Positions 17,121 through 25,888 of a stretch of 64,000 bases of DNA are shown one piece after another. Made by a program: the position numbers and the translations under genes. The notes under the pieces are model-generated. The model did no database searches. It was not told where the DNA came from and worked only from the letters and a program-made list of their open reading frames with translations. Source of the stretch: an uncultured Bacteroidales bacterium. Its GTDB lineage: Bacteria; Bacteroidota; Bacteroidia; Bacteroidales; Muribaculaceae. Each line of letters opens with the position of its first letter. Position 1 is the first letter of the stretch. The stretch spans positions 5,171-69,170 of the forward strand of contig CASBHZ010000006.1 of assembly GCA_949123685.1 (NCBI GenBank), written 5' to 3'.

Positions 17121-18251
17121 TTACAGACGCCTTGTCACTCTCTCTACCATACTTTTCTTCCATGACGCAAAGTCTCCTTCAATAATGTGCTTGCGAGCTT
17201 CTTTTACGAGATGGAGATAGAAAGCGAGGTTATGTATGGACGCTATTTGCATAGCCAATAATTCTTGGCTAACGAATAGATGGCGTACGTATGCCTTGGA
17301 ATATTCATGGTCTACCCATGCGGTTCCTTCGGGATCAAGTTCCGAATAGTCGTCTGCCCATTTCCGGTTGCGCATGTTCATTATGCCGTTTGATGTGAAA
17401 AGCATTCCGTTGCGTCCGTTACGGGTCGGCATTACGCAATCCATCATGTCGACTCCCCTGTCGATGGCTTCGAGTATGTTTGCAGGTGTTCCGACACCCA
17501 TCAGGTACCTCGGCTTGTCTTGAGGCAGGATGTCGTTGACCACTTCGATCATTTCATACATTTTTTCGGTTGGTTCACCAACGGCGAGACCACCGATAGC
17601 GTTTCCGTCCGCTCCAAGATCTGAAATGAATCTGGCAGATTCCTTGCGGAGTTCGGGATATACACACCCTTGCACTATCGGGAAATATGCCTGCGAATAA
17701 CCATATATGCCGTCAGTCTCCTGATAGCGTTTCCATCCTCTCTTTAGCCAACGGTGGGTAAGGTCAAGCGATTTGCGGGCATAGTTGAAGTCAGATGTTC
17801 CGGGAGGGCATTCATCAAGTGCCATCATGATGTCGGATCCGATTGTGCGTTGGATGTCAACAACTCCTTCCGGAGTGAAAAGATGCTTGCTTCCGTCTAT
17901 ATGACTACGGAAATATGCACCTTCTTCTTTCAGTTTGCGGTTTGATGATAAAGAAAACACCTGGAAACCGCCTGAATCGGTTAAGATCGGGCGGTCCCAG
18001 GAATTGAATTTGTGTAAACCACCGGCTCCGCGTATCACATCAAGACCGGGTCGGAGGTAAAGGTGGTATGTATTGCCTAAAATTATTTTGGCGTCTATGT
18101 CTTCGCGAAGTTCGCGCATATGAACTCCCTTCACGCTACCCACCGTGCCTACCGGCATAAATATAGGGGTGGGTATCACTCCGTGGTCGGTGGTTATTTC
18201 ACCGGCACGAGCTGCAGATTCAGGAGCTGTGGCGTCTATTTTAAATTTCAT
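17121..18251 (-). CDS. tgt: Queuine tRNA-ribosyltransferase
   Basis: This 376-residue TGT exchanges guanine-34 of GUN-anticodon tRNAs for preQ1. Visible hallmarks are ILGNTYHLYLRPG, ILTDSGGFQVFSLS (catalytic Asp in TDSGGFQ), ALDECPPG, and MDCVMPTRNGRNGMLFT with the second catalytic Asp. The Zn site expected after it is altered: the usual C-x-C-x2-C is not obvious in the region around WVDHEYSKAYVRHLF. This is typical of some Bacteroidetes enzymes or indicates weaker zinc binding. The gene is followed closely by the Lpt permease gene. Confidence 0.93.
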   Translation of the reverse strand: MKFKIDATAPESAARAGEITTDHGVIPTPIFMPVGTVGSVKGVHMRELREDIDAKIILGNTYHLYLRPGLDVIRGAGGLHKFNSWDRPILTDSGGFQVFSLSSNRKLKEEGAYFRSHIDGSKHLFTPEGVVDIQRTIGSDIMMALDECPPGTSDFNYARKSLDLTHRWLKRGWKRYQETDGIYGYSQAYFPIVQGCVYPELRKESARFISDLGADGNAIGGLAVGEPTEKMYEMIEVVNDILPQDKPRYLMGVGTPANILEAIDRGVDMMDCVMPTRNGRNGMLFTSNGIMNMRNRKWADDYSELDPEGTAWVDHEYSKAYVRHLFVSQELLAMQIASIHNLAFYLHLVKEARKHIIEGDFASWKKSMVERVTRRL

Positions 18252-18287
18252 AATACAAAATTAGTTTAAACGCCACAAATAACCAAA

Positions 18288-19535
18288 TCAATCGTCGAGT
18301 TTGTGAATCACAAGACCGGAACGTAACTTGGGCTCAAACCAGGTGGTTTTAGGCGGCATGATGTTTCCGGTGTCGGCAATATTTATCAACTGATCCATTG
18401 TGACAGGGTATAATGCCAATGCCATTGCCATCTCACCGCTGTCGACGCGGCTTTTTAATTCTCCCAAGCCTCGGATGCCTCCAACGAAATCAATACGTTT
18501 GTCGCTACGGAGATCCGTTATATTGAGTATGTCGCGCAAGATCAAATCGCTGGATACCGTTACGTCAAGCACACCGATAGGATCTGAATCATTAAATGTT
18601 CCCGCCTTGGCTGTTAATGAATGCCATTCGCCGTCAAGATAAAGTGAGAAATTATGGAGAGCAGAAGGTGTGTAGATTTCGGTTCCTTTGTCTTCAACAA
18701 TGAAATTCTCGGAGAGTTTGTCAAGAAACTCGGCTGGTGTCAAACCATTGAGATCCTTCACGACCCTGTTGTAGTCGATTATGTTGAGATGGGATGCCGG
18801 GAATGCAACTGCCATGAAATAATTGTATTCCTCTTCTCCGGTATGATTTGGATTGGCTGCAGCTTTTTCAGCACCTACGAGAGCCGCGGCAGCTGATCTG
18901 TGATGCCCGTCAGCTATATAGAGGTTAGGAATTTTTTCAAATTCTTCAGTTATTGTCTTTATGGTTTTAGGACATTTGATGACCCAAAGGGTGTGTCCGA
19001 AACCGTCCGGAGCCACGAAGTCATATTCAGGAGTGCCGGCGGTGACTTCTCTTATTATATTCTCAAGGACTGTATTGTCCGGAAATGCGAAAAACACAGG
19101 CTCGATGTTTGCATTGTTACATCTCACATGTTTCATCCTGTCTTCTTCCTTGTCGCGACGGGTAAGTTCGTGTTTTTTAATCCTGCCTTCCATGTAGTCG
19201 GGAACCCAAGCACCTACGACAAAACCATATTGTGTCCTGCCGTTCATTGTCTGGGCGTAGATATAGTAGTTTTCTTTCTCGTCTTGAACAAGCCAGCCGT
19301 TTTCTTGGAATTTTTTGAAATTCTCAACAGCTTTGTCATATACGGCGGGATCGTGCTCGTCGAAACCGGGTTCGAAATCAATTTCCGGTTTTATGATATG
19401 ATACAAGCTCTTGTCGTTGCCTTCAGCCTCCCTACGGGCTTCTTCGCTATTGAGCACATCATAAGGGCGCGATGCCACTTCTTCTACTAATTGTTTCGGA
19501 GGACGAACCCCCTTGAATGGTTTGATTCTTGCCAT
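18288..19535 (-). CDS. DUF1015 family protein
   Basis: This 415-residue cytoplasmic protein is recognised from the N-terminus (ARIKPFKGVRPP, ASRPYDVLNSEEAR) and from IADGHHRSAAAALV in the middle, the most conserved stretch of the family. The biochemical role is unsettled. Some members are called putative HTH-like or SpoIIE-associated, but nothing in the sequence supports a function. It lies 36 bp upstream of tgt and 24 bp downstream of the Fur-family gene, all on the minus strand, so these four genes may be co-expressed. Confidence 0.85.
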   Translation of the reverse strand: MARIKPFKGVRPPKQLVEEVASRPYDVLNSEEARREAEGNDKSLYHIIKPEIDFEPGFDEHDPAVYDKAVENFKKFQENGWLVQDEKENYYIYAQTMNGRTQYGFVVGAWVPDYMEGRIKKHELTRRDKEEDRMKHVRCNNANIEPVFFAFPDNTVLENIIREVTAGTPEYDFVAPDGFGHTLWVIKCPKTIKTITEEFEKIPNLYIADGHHRSAAAALVGAEKAAANPNHTGEEEYNYFMAVAFPASHLNIIDYNRVVKDLNGLTPAEFLDKLSENFIVEDKGTEIYTPSALHNFSLYLDGEWHSLTAKAGTFNDSDPIGVLDVTVSSDLILRDILNITDLRSDKRIDFVGGIRGLGELKSRVDSGEMAMALALYPVTMDQLINIADTGNIMPPKTTWFEPKLRSGLVIHKLDD

Positions 19536-19559
19536 GGTATTTTAAGATTATAAAAAAGG

Positions 19560-20021
19560 TTATGTTTTATTTCGTTTCCTTAAGCATGATGAACATACAC
19601 CATAGATGTTGATGGAAGAAGAAGTCGGATGGAATCCTCTGAATTTTAATGTTGAAAGGTATTCTCCCACTTTTTCGTCACCCACCTCTTTAACGGCTCC
19701 GCATTTCGTGCATATCAGGTGAAGGTGCCTGTCTTCCGCCAGTTCGTAAACTGCCTGCGTCTCATTAAGGTAATGCTTCCTGAGAATGCCGCATTCGCAA
19801 AGCAGCTCTATTGTGTTGTATACCGTTGACCGTGATACGTGGTACTCAGCTTCTATGTCTTTGTACAGTTCGTCTATGTCGAAATGCACTTTCTGCTCGA
19901 GTGTTTTGTCAAGAATTGCAAACCGCTCGGGAGTCTGCCTCATTTTCTTGGACTTGATGTAGGCAGAAAATGTTTCCTTCAAATGGTCGCGTAACGACTG
20001 GTCAACATATTTCTTTTTCAT
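19560..20021 (-). CDS. Fur-family metal- or peroxide-responsive repressor
   Basis: This 153-residue Fur-superfamily regulator has an N-terminal winged helix (MRQTPERFAILD, VSRSTVYNTIELLCECGILRK) and a C-terminal dimerisation domain with DRHLHLICTKCGAVKEV. Two CxxC pairs (CTKC, CSSC) form the structural Zn site. Fur, Zur and PerR are hard to separate by eye. The divergent rubredoxin gene 190 bp away suggests a PerR-like, oxidative-stress role, but this is inference. The normal family length is about 140-155 residues. Confidence 0.85.
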   Translation of the reverse strand: MKKKYVDQSLRDHLKETFSAYIKSKKMRQTPERFAILDKTLEQKVHFDIDELYKDIEAEYHVSRSTVYNTIELLCECGILRKHYLNETQAVYELAEDRHLHLICTKCGAVKEVGDEKVGEYLSTLKFRGFHPTSSSINIYGVCSSCLRKRNKT

Positions 20022-20209
20022 TCTATATGCAAATTTAATCAGCAGGTTTCAAAAAAACAAGTGGCAATTAAAACTTTTTTGAACCTTTGTTACATAAAAG
20101 GTGTTATATTTTAAGAAAATATCCCAAGAGGGAGTGATGGTATGTAAGATCAAAGTCTTTTTATCATCGTTCTAATGTGATTAGTTAAATATTGAAAATA
20201 TAAAAGGAT

Positions 20210-20368
20210 ATGAAAAAGTACAGATGTGAAGTATGTGACTGGATTTATGATCCGGCAGTTGGTGATCCTGATGGCGGCATTGCGCCCGGCACTGCATTCG
20301 AAGATATTCCCGAAGATTGGGTATGCCCTATATGTGGAGTAGGCAAAGATGAATTTGTAGAAGCATAA
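20210..20368 (+). CDS. Rubredoxin
   Basis: This 52-residue protein starts [19 protein letters not shown] and ends with [14 protein letters not shown]. The two CxxC pairs (Cys6/9 and Cys39/42) bind a single iron, and the invariant DWVCP and GxxF spacing is present. Rubredoxins pass single electrons, often to rubrerythrin or superoxide reductase in oxygen defence. It is divergent from the Fur-family gene and is followed 19 bp later by a perfect-palindrome terminator, so it is a single-gene unit. Confidence 0.95.
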   Translation: MKKYRCEVCDWIYDPAVGDPDGGIAPGTAFEDIPEDWVCPICGVGKDEFVEA

Positions 20369-20387
20369 TTGCACCTCTTTAATAGTG

Positions 20388-20433
20388 TAAAATCATTCAA
20401 GGCGACAAAATTTTGTCGCCTTGAATGATTTTA
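20388..20433 (+). terminator. 46-bp perfect palindrome terminating the rubredoxin gene
   Basis: The two 23-bp arms, meeting at AAAATTTT in the centre, are perfectly complementary (core GGCGAC/GTCGCC), with A and T runs at the outer ends. This permits termination in both directions. Confidence 0.8.
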
Positions 20434-20439
20434 CAGTTT

Positions 20440-20629
20440 ATAGAAACTGTTTAAATTTAATTGTGAGGTTCATTGAGAGGATTTTATGAGTTGTTTTTAC
20501 GAGTTGAAGGGGGAGCATAGCGGGCTATGTGACCGATGAAACTCGGTGAAAACAACCATAAAAGACCTCAAGGAAGCCACAAGGGGCAATCTAAAAATTT
20601 TCCCGAATTAAATTTTTACAGTTTCTTAT
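20440..20629. repeat. 190-bp MITE-like element with imperfect terminal inverted repeats
   Basis: The left end ATAGAAACTGTTTAAATTTAA (from 20440) and the right end (20608-20629, reversed: ATAAGAAACTGTAAAAATTT) differ by one indel and two substitutions. The interior folds into a long hairpin (20477-20569). There is no ORF. The end motif TTAGAAACTG(T/C)TT recurs at other intergenic sites in the window, which suggests a dispersed family. Confidence 0.6.
20477..20569. other. Long imperfect hairpin inside the MITE-like element
   Basis: Paired blocks in order are GAGG/CCTC, TTTTATG/CATAAAA, GTTGTTTT/AAAACAAC and CGAGTT/AACTCG. An inner CATAG/CTATG hairpin (20516-20529) caps the stem. The blocks are separated by 1-3 nt bulges, giving an almost continuous stem of about 25 bp, as in REP/BIME or structured-RNA elements. 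Confidence 0.6.
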
Positions 20630-20665
20630 GCTTATAAACATTTTTAATAATTGAACAATTTTTAA

Positions 20666-20673
20666 TAACTTTG
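20666..20673 (+). promoter_or_regulatory. -7 box upstream of the EamA transporter
   Basis: TAACTTTG lies 81 bp before the ATG at 20755. A well-spaced -33 box is not visible. Confidence 0.4.
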
Positions 20674-20754
20674 CATAAACTTGGTTAAGCAAGTTCAATA
20701 TATAAACGGAAATGAGACGCATCGGGGTCTTATTAATACCATAGGAACACAGCA

Positions 20755-21690
20755 ATGAGGTTTTATAAAAGTATAGGCTCGCGCTACATGATAATGTTTG
20801 CACATGTTGGCGCACTTCTCACGGTGACATTCTGGGCAACTTCATTTTTGAGTACGAAAGTGTTGATGGAGCGTGGCGGGTTTACACCTGTGGAAATGTA
20901 TGTCTATAGGTTTGCACTCGCATACTTGCTATTGTTGTTACTGACATTCCGTCATATAAAGAGCCGTTCTTGGCGCGATGAATTTACCTTGTTCATAAGT
21001 GGCATTTGTGCCGGTTCGTTATATTTTATTACCGAAAATTATGCCCTTAGGCTTACTACAGCAGGCAATGTGTCTCTTTTGGCATCCATATCGCCTTTGT
21101 TTACGACTTTCCTCATGGCTCTTGTTTTTAAACAGAAGATTCAGACTGGCGTGTTAATAGGGTCAGGGGTGGCAATAGCCGGTGTTGCGTGCATAATATT
21201 GAGTAACGGCACGGGGTTGGCATTCAGACCGGAGGGCGATTTACTTGCTTTGGCGGCTGCGTTGTGTTGGGCTATTTACACTATTGCTGTCAGGAGGGTG
21301 ATTCCCTTGTATACGTCGTTGTTTATTACGCGTAAACTGTTTTTATATGGTGTTGTTACCGCTCTGCCTCTCTTGTTAATACAGAATGAGCCTTATCATC
21401 TTCATTTGTTATTTGATATGGAGCAACCGGAGTATTTGATTAATTTCTTGTTCTTGGTGATGATGTGTTCCATATGTTCATATCTCATATGGAACGAGGC
21501 AATGAAAAAATTAGGTTCTGTCACGGCAAACAATTATTTGTATCTTCAGCCTCCGATCACCATGATTGCGGGATATTTTTTCCTTGGAGAAAATATTTTC
21601 CTGTTAGGTTACATAGGTTGTGCACTCGTGATAGGAGGTCTGATAATTTCAGACAAGTGGAAGGGTTCCATCTGGTTTAAGAAAAAATAA
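20755..21690 (+). CDS. EamA/DMT-superfamily transporter
   Basis: This 311-residue inner-membrane protein has ten predicted spans in two EamA repeats. The first repeat has TFWATSFLSTKVLMERGGFTP and LRLTTAGNVSLLASISPLFT. The second has ALAAALCWAIYTIAVRR and MKKLGSVTANNYLYLQPPIT. This duplicated pattern is typical of drug/metabolite exporters that move amino acids, nucleobases or unknown metabolites. The substrate cannot be told. The stop codon TAA is the first part of a TAAGTAAGTAA motif (21688-21698). A later start at 20788 is possible. Confidence 0.88.
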   Translation: MRFYKSIGSRYMIMFAHVGALLTVTFWATSFLSTKVLMERGGFTPVEMYVYRFALAYLLLLLLTFRHIKSRSWRDEFTLFISGICAGSLYFITENYALRLTTAGNVSLLASISPLFTTFLMALVFKQKIQTGVLIGSGVAIAGVACIILSNGTGLAFRPEGDLLALAAALCWAIYTIAVRRVIPLYTSLFITRKLFLYGVVTALPLLLIQNEPYHLHLLFDMEQPEYLINFLFLVMMCSICSYLIWNEAMKKLGSVTANNYLYLQPPITMIAGYFFLGENIFLLGYIGCALVIGGLIISDKWKGSIWFKKK

Positions 21691-22130
21691 GTAAGTAATC
21701 AGGGTGCTCAGTTCCATGTCCCTGATTCCTTACGCTAAATAGGTTAGCTAAATAGGTTAAAAGTAACAGGTAGTTCCTATCAAGTCGCAAAGCCAGCCCT
21801 AAAAATGTATGGCATAGCAATATAAACGGATGCATATTAAGAATTTGAAGCATCGCGGATTCCCTCTCACCTCACGGTGTTCAGGTAGGACGCGGACAGA
21901 GTGGATGGCACGCGGATCTTTTGATATCGCATAATATCACACTTAAAAACTCAACACACATAAAAATTCCAACCACCTACAACCCCGGAATAACCACCTT
22001 AAAGATGTAAAAATGTTTAAAAAGGTGGTTGTCACGTGGTTGTAGGTGGTTGGAGTATAAATAAAATATGATTGGTTTGGACAGAGGGATAAACGGGGAT
22101 TTATCGGAAAAATTTGGATCATGAAACTAA
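21691..22130. other. Repeat-rich noncoding gap between EamA and AraC genes
   Basis: No credible ORF is visible in this 440-bp gap. It holds a tandem 13-mer (GCTAAATAGGTTA twice, about 21735-21760) and a nested inverted repeat at 21969-22053. It is bracketed by TAAGTAAGTAA (21688) and the inverted ACTTACTTA within the hairpin at 22131-22169, resembling the kdsC-maf gap. Confidence 0.5.
21969..22053. repeat. Nested inverted repeat of CCAACCACC type
   Basis: The outer arms CCAACCACCTACAACC (21969-21984) and GGTTGTAGGTGGTTGG (22038-22053) are perfectly complementary. Inner arms AACCACCTT (21992-22000) and AAGGTGGTT (22022-22030) also pair. The inner arm repeats the AACCACC core of the outer arm, so alternative pairings are possible. 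Confidence 0.6.
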
Positions 22131-22169
22131 ACACATAAGTAAGTGATATTTTATCACTTACTTATGTGT
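22131..22169 (-). terminator. 18-bp perfect hairpin at the end of the AraC gene
   Basis: The arms 22131-22148 and 22152-22169 are perfectly complementary around a TTT loop. The AraC stop codon (22162-22164) lies inside the right arm. It contains TAAGTAAGT in both directions. A clear T-tract does not follow, so terminator function is likely but not certain. Confidence 0.55.
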
Positions 22170-23025
22170 TCCGAAATTCTTTGGGAGACATGCCTGTCAA
22201 TTTCTTAAAATATTTGCCGAAGAAAGATTGAGACGGGAAATTGAGTTCGTCCGATATCTGCTGGATATTGAGGTTCGATGATTTCAGCATCACCTTGGCT
22301 TCAAGGATTACGAATCTTTCAATCCATTCAACAGCTGTATAGCCCGTTTGGGCTTTAATCGTGCGTGAAAGATGTTTTGGCGTTACTTCAAGTTTTTGTG
22401 CATAAAAATCAAGGAACCGATGTTGCTTGAAATTCTGTTGTGCGAGAATAAGGAATTGGTCTGACATTCTGCCATGGTTCGTTATGACTTCTTCCTTATA
22501 AGGTTCGAACCATTTATAAACGGTTCTGAAAATAAATGATGTCAACTCGAAGAGGAATGCCTGTGATCTATACGGGTTGTCACTGTCTTCAATAATATCT
22601 TTACATTCCAAGAAGAATTTGTCTACTTTATGAAGTGTTTCATGCCCAATATTGGCTACAGGATGGCGTGACATAATTGTATATAGAGGCATGTTGCTCA
22701 TGAACAGAAACAGATTGTCGCGAAATCTTTTTGACATTACAAGAACTGATGCGTCAAAATCTTCACTGATATATTTTGGTTGTAAAATTTGTGAGTTCTC
22801 CACCGTGACAAATGCCGGTGATTTTATTTCATGGTTTATTAAATTTATATCCGCAACACATTCTCCTTTTTTAACGAATATCCAAGTAGAGGCTGAGAAT
22901 TTTACGGGTTCTGTTATTGTACACAATATGTCATGTCCAATGTTTTCATGTATCCAAAAATCTTGATCAAGGATTGTGGATATATTCTCCGGAAGATTTA
23001 TGCCGTAGTTATAATTAAATTTCAT
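22162..23025 (-). CDS. AraC-family transcriptional regulator
   Basis: This 287-residue regulator has an N-terminal cupin-like sensor region of about 180 residues and a C-terminal double helix-turn-helix. The DNA-binding part shows FYAQKLEVTPKHLSRTIKAQTGYTAVEWI, then LNIQQISDELNFPSQSFFGKYFKKLTGMSPKEFR, the canonical second HTH. Effector and targets are unknown. It converges with the EamA gene; nothing in the sequence ties the two functionally. Confidence 0.9.
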   Translation of the reverse strand: MKFNYNYGINLPENISTILDQDFWIHENIGHDILCTITEPVKFSASTWIFVKKGECVADINLINHEIKSPAFVTVENSQILQPKYISEDFDASVLVMSKRFRDNLFLFMSNMPLYTIMSRHPVANIGHETLHKVDKFFLECKDIIEDSDNPYRSQAFLFELTSFIFRTVYKWFEPYKEEVITNHGRMSDQFLILAQQNFKQHRFLDFYAQKLEVTPKHLSRTIKAQTGYTAVEWIERFVILEAKVMLKSSNLNIQQISDELNFPSQSFFGKYFKKLTGMSPKEFRNT

Positions 23026-23254
23026 AAATTGTTGTATAGTATGGAGTTGAGGGGTGCTTGTCGGGCGTTATGGTTACAAATTTAATTATAATTCGTTTTA
23101 TTTCCAAACAAAAACTGTTTCATCTTTACGAGGTCGTGTATAATGTGTCGGAAGAGGATTATGGGGGAAGTGTCATATATTAAAAAAATAATAAAATAAA
23201 ACCTGTGGTGCATTTTTATATTCAAATATTTTATACGATATTTGCAGTCGGAAA

Positions 23255-23317
23255 AATTTCAAAATTGGCAACTTTTTGAAATTATTCTGTTGTATAATTA
23301 TCAAAATCGACAACTTT
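23255..23317 (+). promoter_or_regulatory. Repeated operator-like sites upstream of nrdJ
   Basis: CAAAATTGGCAACTTT (23260-23275) and CAAAATCGACAACTTT (23302-23317) are direct repeats with two mismatches and a 42-bp offset, about four helical turns. The first also lies within an inverted repeat (AATTTCAAAA 23255-23264, TTTTGAAATT 23274-23283). The second ends 8 bp before the nrdJ ATG. The binding protein is unknown; it does not look like an NrdR box. Confidence 0.4.
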
Positions 23318-23325
23318 AAATATCT

Positions 23326-25854
23326 ATGTCTTTAAAAGTCTATAGTTACGATGATGCCTATGCGGCTTCTCTGGAGTATTTCAAAGGTGATGAACTTGCA
23401 GCCCGCGTATGGTCAAGCAAATATGCCTTAAAAGATTCTGACGGTAACATCTACGAACTGACTCCTGACGATATGCACCATCGTATCGCCCGGGAGATAG
23501 CTCGCGTTGAGAAAAAATATCCTAATCCTATGAGTGAGGAGGAGATCTTCTCGTTGCTGAAGGATTTTAAATATATTGTGCCTCAGGGAAGTCCTATGGC
23601 TGGTATCGGTAACAACTTTCAGGTTGGTTCGCTATCAAATTGTTTTGTCATAGGACTTGACGGTCATCCTGATTCATATGGCGGTATCATACGCGTTGAT
23701 GAAGAGCAGGTTCAGCTGATGAAGCGAAGGGGCGGTGTCGGTCATGACTTGTCACATATACGTCCTAAGGGAAGCGCTGTCAAAAACTCTGCATTGACTT
23801 CTACAGGACTTGTTCCATTTATGGAGAGATATAGCAACAGCACCAGGGAAGTTGCGCAGGATGGACGCCGCGGGGCATTGATGATGACCGTGAGCATTAA
23901 GCATCCGGATGCAGAAAGTTTTATTGATGCCAAAATGGTAGAAGGTAAGGTGACAGGTGCTAATGTCTCTGTCAAGATTGATGATGATTTCATGAAATCT
24001 GTTGTTTCCGGAGATCCGTATTTGCAACAGTTTCCTGTAAAGGGTGGCATTCCTTCGGTAACAAAAGAAATAAATGCATCCCAATTGTGGAATAAGATTG
24101 TTCATAATGCATGGAAGAGCGCGGAGCCCGGGGTTTTGTTCTGGGATACGATTCAGCGTGAATCCGTGCCTGATTGCTATTCTGATCTTGGATTTGAAAC
24201 GGTTTCAACTAATCCATGTGGAGAGATACCTCTTTGTCCTTATGATAGCTGTCGTCTTGTGGCAATCAACCTTTATAGCTATGTGAAGAACCCGTTTACA
24301 CCGGAGGCTGAATTTGATTTCGATCTTTTCCGTCAGCACGCAGGGAAGGCGCAGCGCATTATGGATGATATTATTGATCTTGAAATGGAGAAGATCGATA
24401 CTATAATAGAGAAAGTTGAAAATGATCCTGAAACTGCGGAAGTGAAAAGTACCGAACTAAACCTTTGGAAAAAAATCCGCAGCAAGACACTTAAGGGCAG
24501 ACGTACCGGATGCGGGACGACCGGAGAGGGGGATATGCTTGCTTCTCTCGGTTATAGGTATGGCACTCCAGAGGCTACGGCTTTCTCCACTGAAGTTCAT
24601 AAGCAACTTGCATTGGCATATTATTCCTCTTCTGTGGACATGGCTTCTGAACGAGGGGCGTTCGAGATTTATGATGCTGAGCGCGAGAAGAGCAATCCTT
24701 TTATAATGCGTATGCGAGAAGCCGATCCGGCTCTTTATGAGCGTATGATAAAATCGGGACGGCGCAATATTGCATGTTTGACAATTGCTCCTACCGGAAC
24801 TACGTCAATTATGACTCAGACATCTTCAGGTATCGAGCCTATCTTCCTACCGGTTTACAAGCGTAAGCGCAAGGTGAATCCAACTGACGAGAATGTGAGG
24901 ATAGACTTCGTGGATGAAGTTGGTGATGCATTCGAAGAGTATATCGTGTATCATCATAAGTTCCTTGAATGGATGAGGATAAACGGCATTGAGAAGAAGG
25001 AAAACATGAGTGCCGAAGAAATCGAAGAGCTCGTTAAGAAATCTCCGTATTATAAAGCCACCAGCAACGATGTTGACTGGATGGAGAAGGTTCGTATGCA
25101 AGGCGCTGTGCAGAAATGGGTTGACCATTCAATAAGCGTGACGATCAATCTCCCTTCTGATGTGACTGAAGAGCTTGTCGGCAATCTTTATGTGGAAGCT
25201 TGGAAGGCTGGTTGCAAAGGGTGTACAGTATATCGGGACGGGTCTCGTAATAATGTGCTTGCGGCTGTCACTTCAAGTAAGTCGCAGCTCATCGTAGCTC
25301 CGGAGCATATAACAAAACGTCCGGTCGAACTTGAGGCTGACGTTGTCCGTTTTCAGAATAACAAAGAGAAATGGATCGCTTTTGTCGGTCTCGTAGACGG
25401 CAAACCTTATGAAATATTTACAGGTCTTGCTGACGATGAAGACGGTATTTTCTGTCCGAAAAGCGTGAATAGCGGTAAGATAATAAAGGCAATGGACAGC
25501 GATGGCAAGAAAAGATATGATTTCCAATTTATTAACAAACGTGGCTATAAAACCACTATTGAAGGTTTGAGTGAAAAGTTCAATCCTGAATTTTGGAATT
25601 ATGCAAAGCTTATATCAGGTGTGTTGCGTTATGGTATGCCTATAGATCAGGTTCTGAAACTTGTTGGAGGGCTTGAACTTGATTCGACAAATATCAATAC
25701 CTGGAAGAATGGTCTTGAGCGTGCGCTTAAGAAATATCTGCCTAATGGCACAGCTGCCAAGGGACAGAAATGTCCTAAGTGTGGAGCAGAAACCCTTATT
25801 TATCAGGAAGGTTGTCTGATCTGCACGTCATGTGGAAACTCAAAATGCGGATAA
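23326..25854 (+). CDS. nrdJ: Adenosylcobalamin-dependent ribonucleotide reductase (class II)
   Basis: This 842-residue class II reductase makes deoxyribonucleotides using coenzyme B12 and works with or without oxygen. It shows the N-terminal substrate region (GSLSNCFVIGLDG, first active-site Cys), MKRRGGVGHDLSHIRPKG, the STNPCGEIPLCPYDSCRL finger-loop region, and ACLTIAPTGTTSIM. The C-terminus is a zinc-ribbon (CPKCGAETLIYQEGCLICTSCG, then KCG), typical of NrdJ proteins that are re-reduced by thioredoxin. No cobalamin riboswitch was seen upstream. malQ follows after 34 bp. A 300-bp gap with operator-like repeats precedes it. Confidence 0.95.
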   Translation: MSLKVYSYDDAYAASLEYFKGDELAARVWSSKYALKDSDGNIYELTPDDMHHRIAREIARVEKKYPNPMSEEEIFSLLKDFKYIVPQGSPMAGIGNNFQVGSLSNCFVIGLDGHPDSYGGIIRVDEEQVQLMKRRGGVGHDLSHIRPKGSAVKNSALTSTGLVPFMERYSNSTREVAQDGRRGALMMTVSIKHPDAESFIDAKMVEGKVTGANVSVKIDDDFMKSVVSGDPYLQQFPVKGGIPSVTKEINASQLWNKIVHNAWKSAEPGVLFWDTIQRESVPDCYSDLGFETVSTNPCGEIPLCPYDSCRLVAINLYSYVKNPFTPEAEFDFDLFRQHAGKAQRIMDDIIDLEMEKIDTIIEKVENDPETAEVKSTELNLWKKIRSKTLKGRRTGCGTTGEGDMLASLGYRYGTPEATAFSTEVHKQLALAYYSSSVDMASERGAFEIYDAEREKSNPFIMRMREADPALYERMIKSGRRNIACLTIAPTGTTSIMTQTSSGIEPIFLPVYKRKRKVNPTDENVRIDFVDEVGDAFEEYIVYHHKFLEWMRINGIEKKENMSAEEIEELVKKSPYYKATSNDVDWMEKVRMQGAVQKWVDHSISVTINLPSDVTEELVGNLYVEAWKAGCKGCTVYRDGSRNNVLAAVTSSKSQLIVAPEHITKRPVELEADVVRFQNNKEKWIAFVGLVDGKPYEIFTGLADDEDGIFCPKSVNSGKIIKAMDSDGKKRYDFQFINKRGYKTTIEGLSEKFNPEFWNYAKLISGVLRYGMPIDQVLKLVGGLELDSTNINTWKNGLERALKKYLPNGTAAKGQKCPKCGAETLIYQEGCLICTSCGNSKCG

Positions 25855-25888
25855 TGAACTAATTAATATTGGCTAACTAAATTCTTAT

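Noticed and set aside
23026..23325. Cobalamin riboswitch before the B12-dependent nrdJ
   Set aside because: No conserved B12-box-like segment or multi-stem core is visible in the 300-bp leader.
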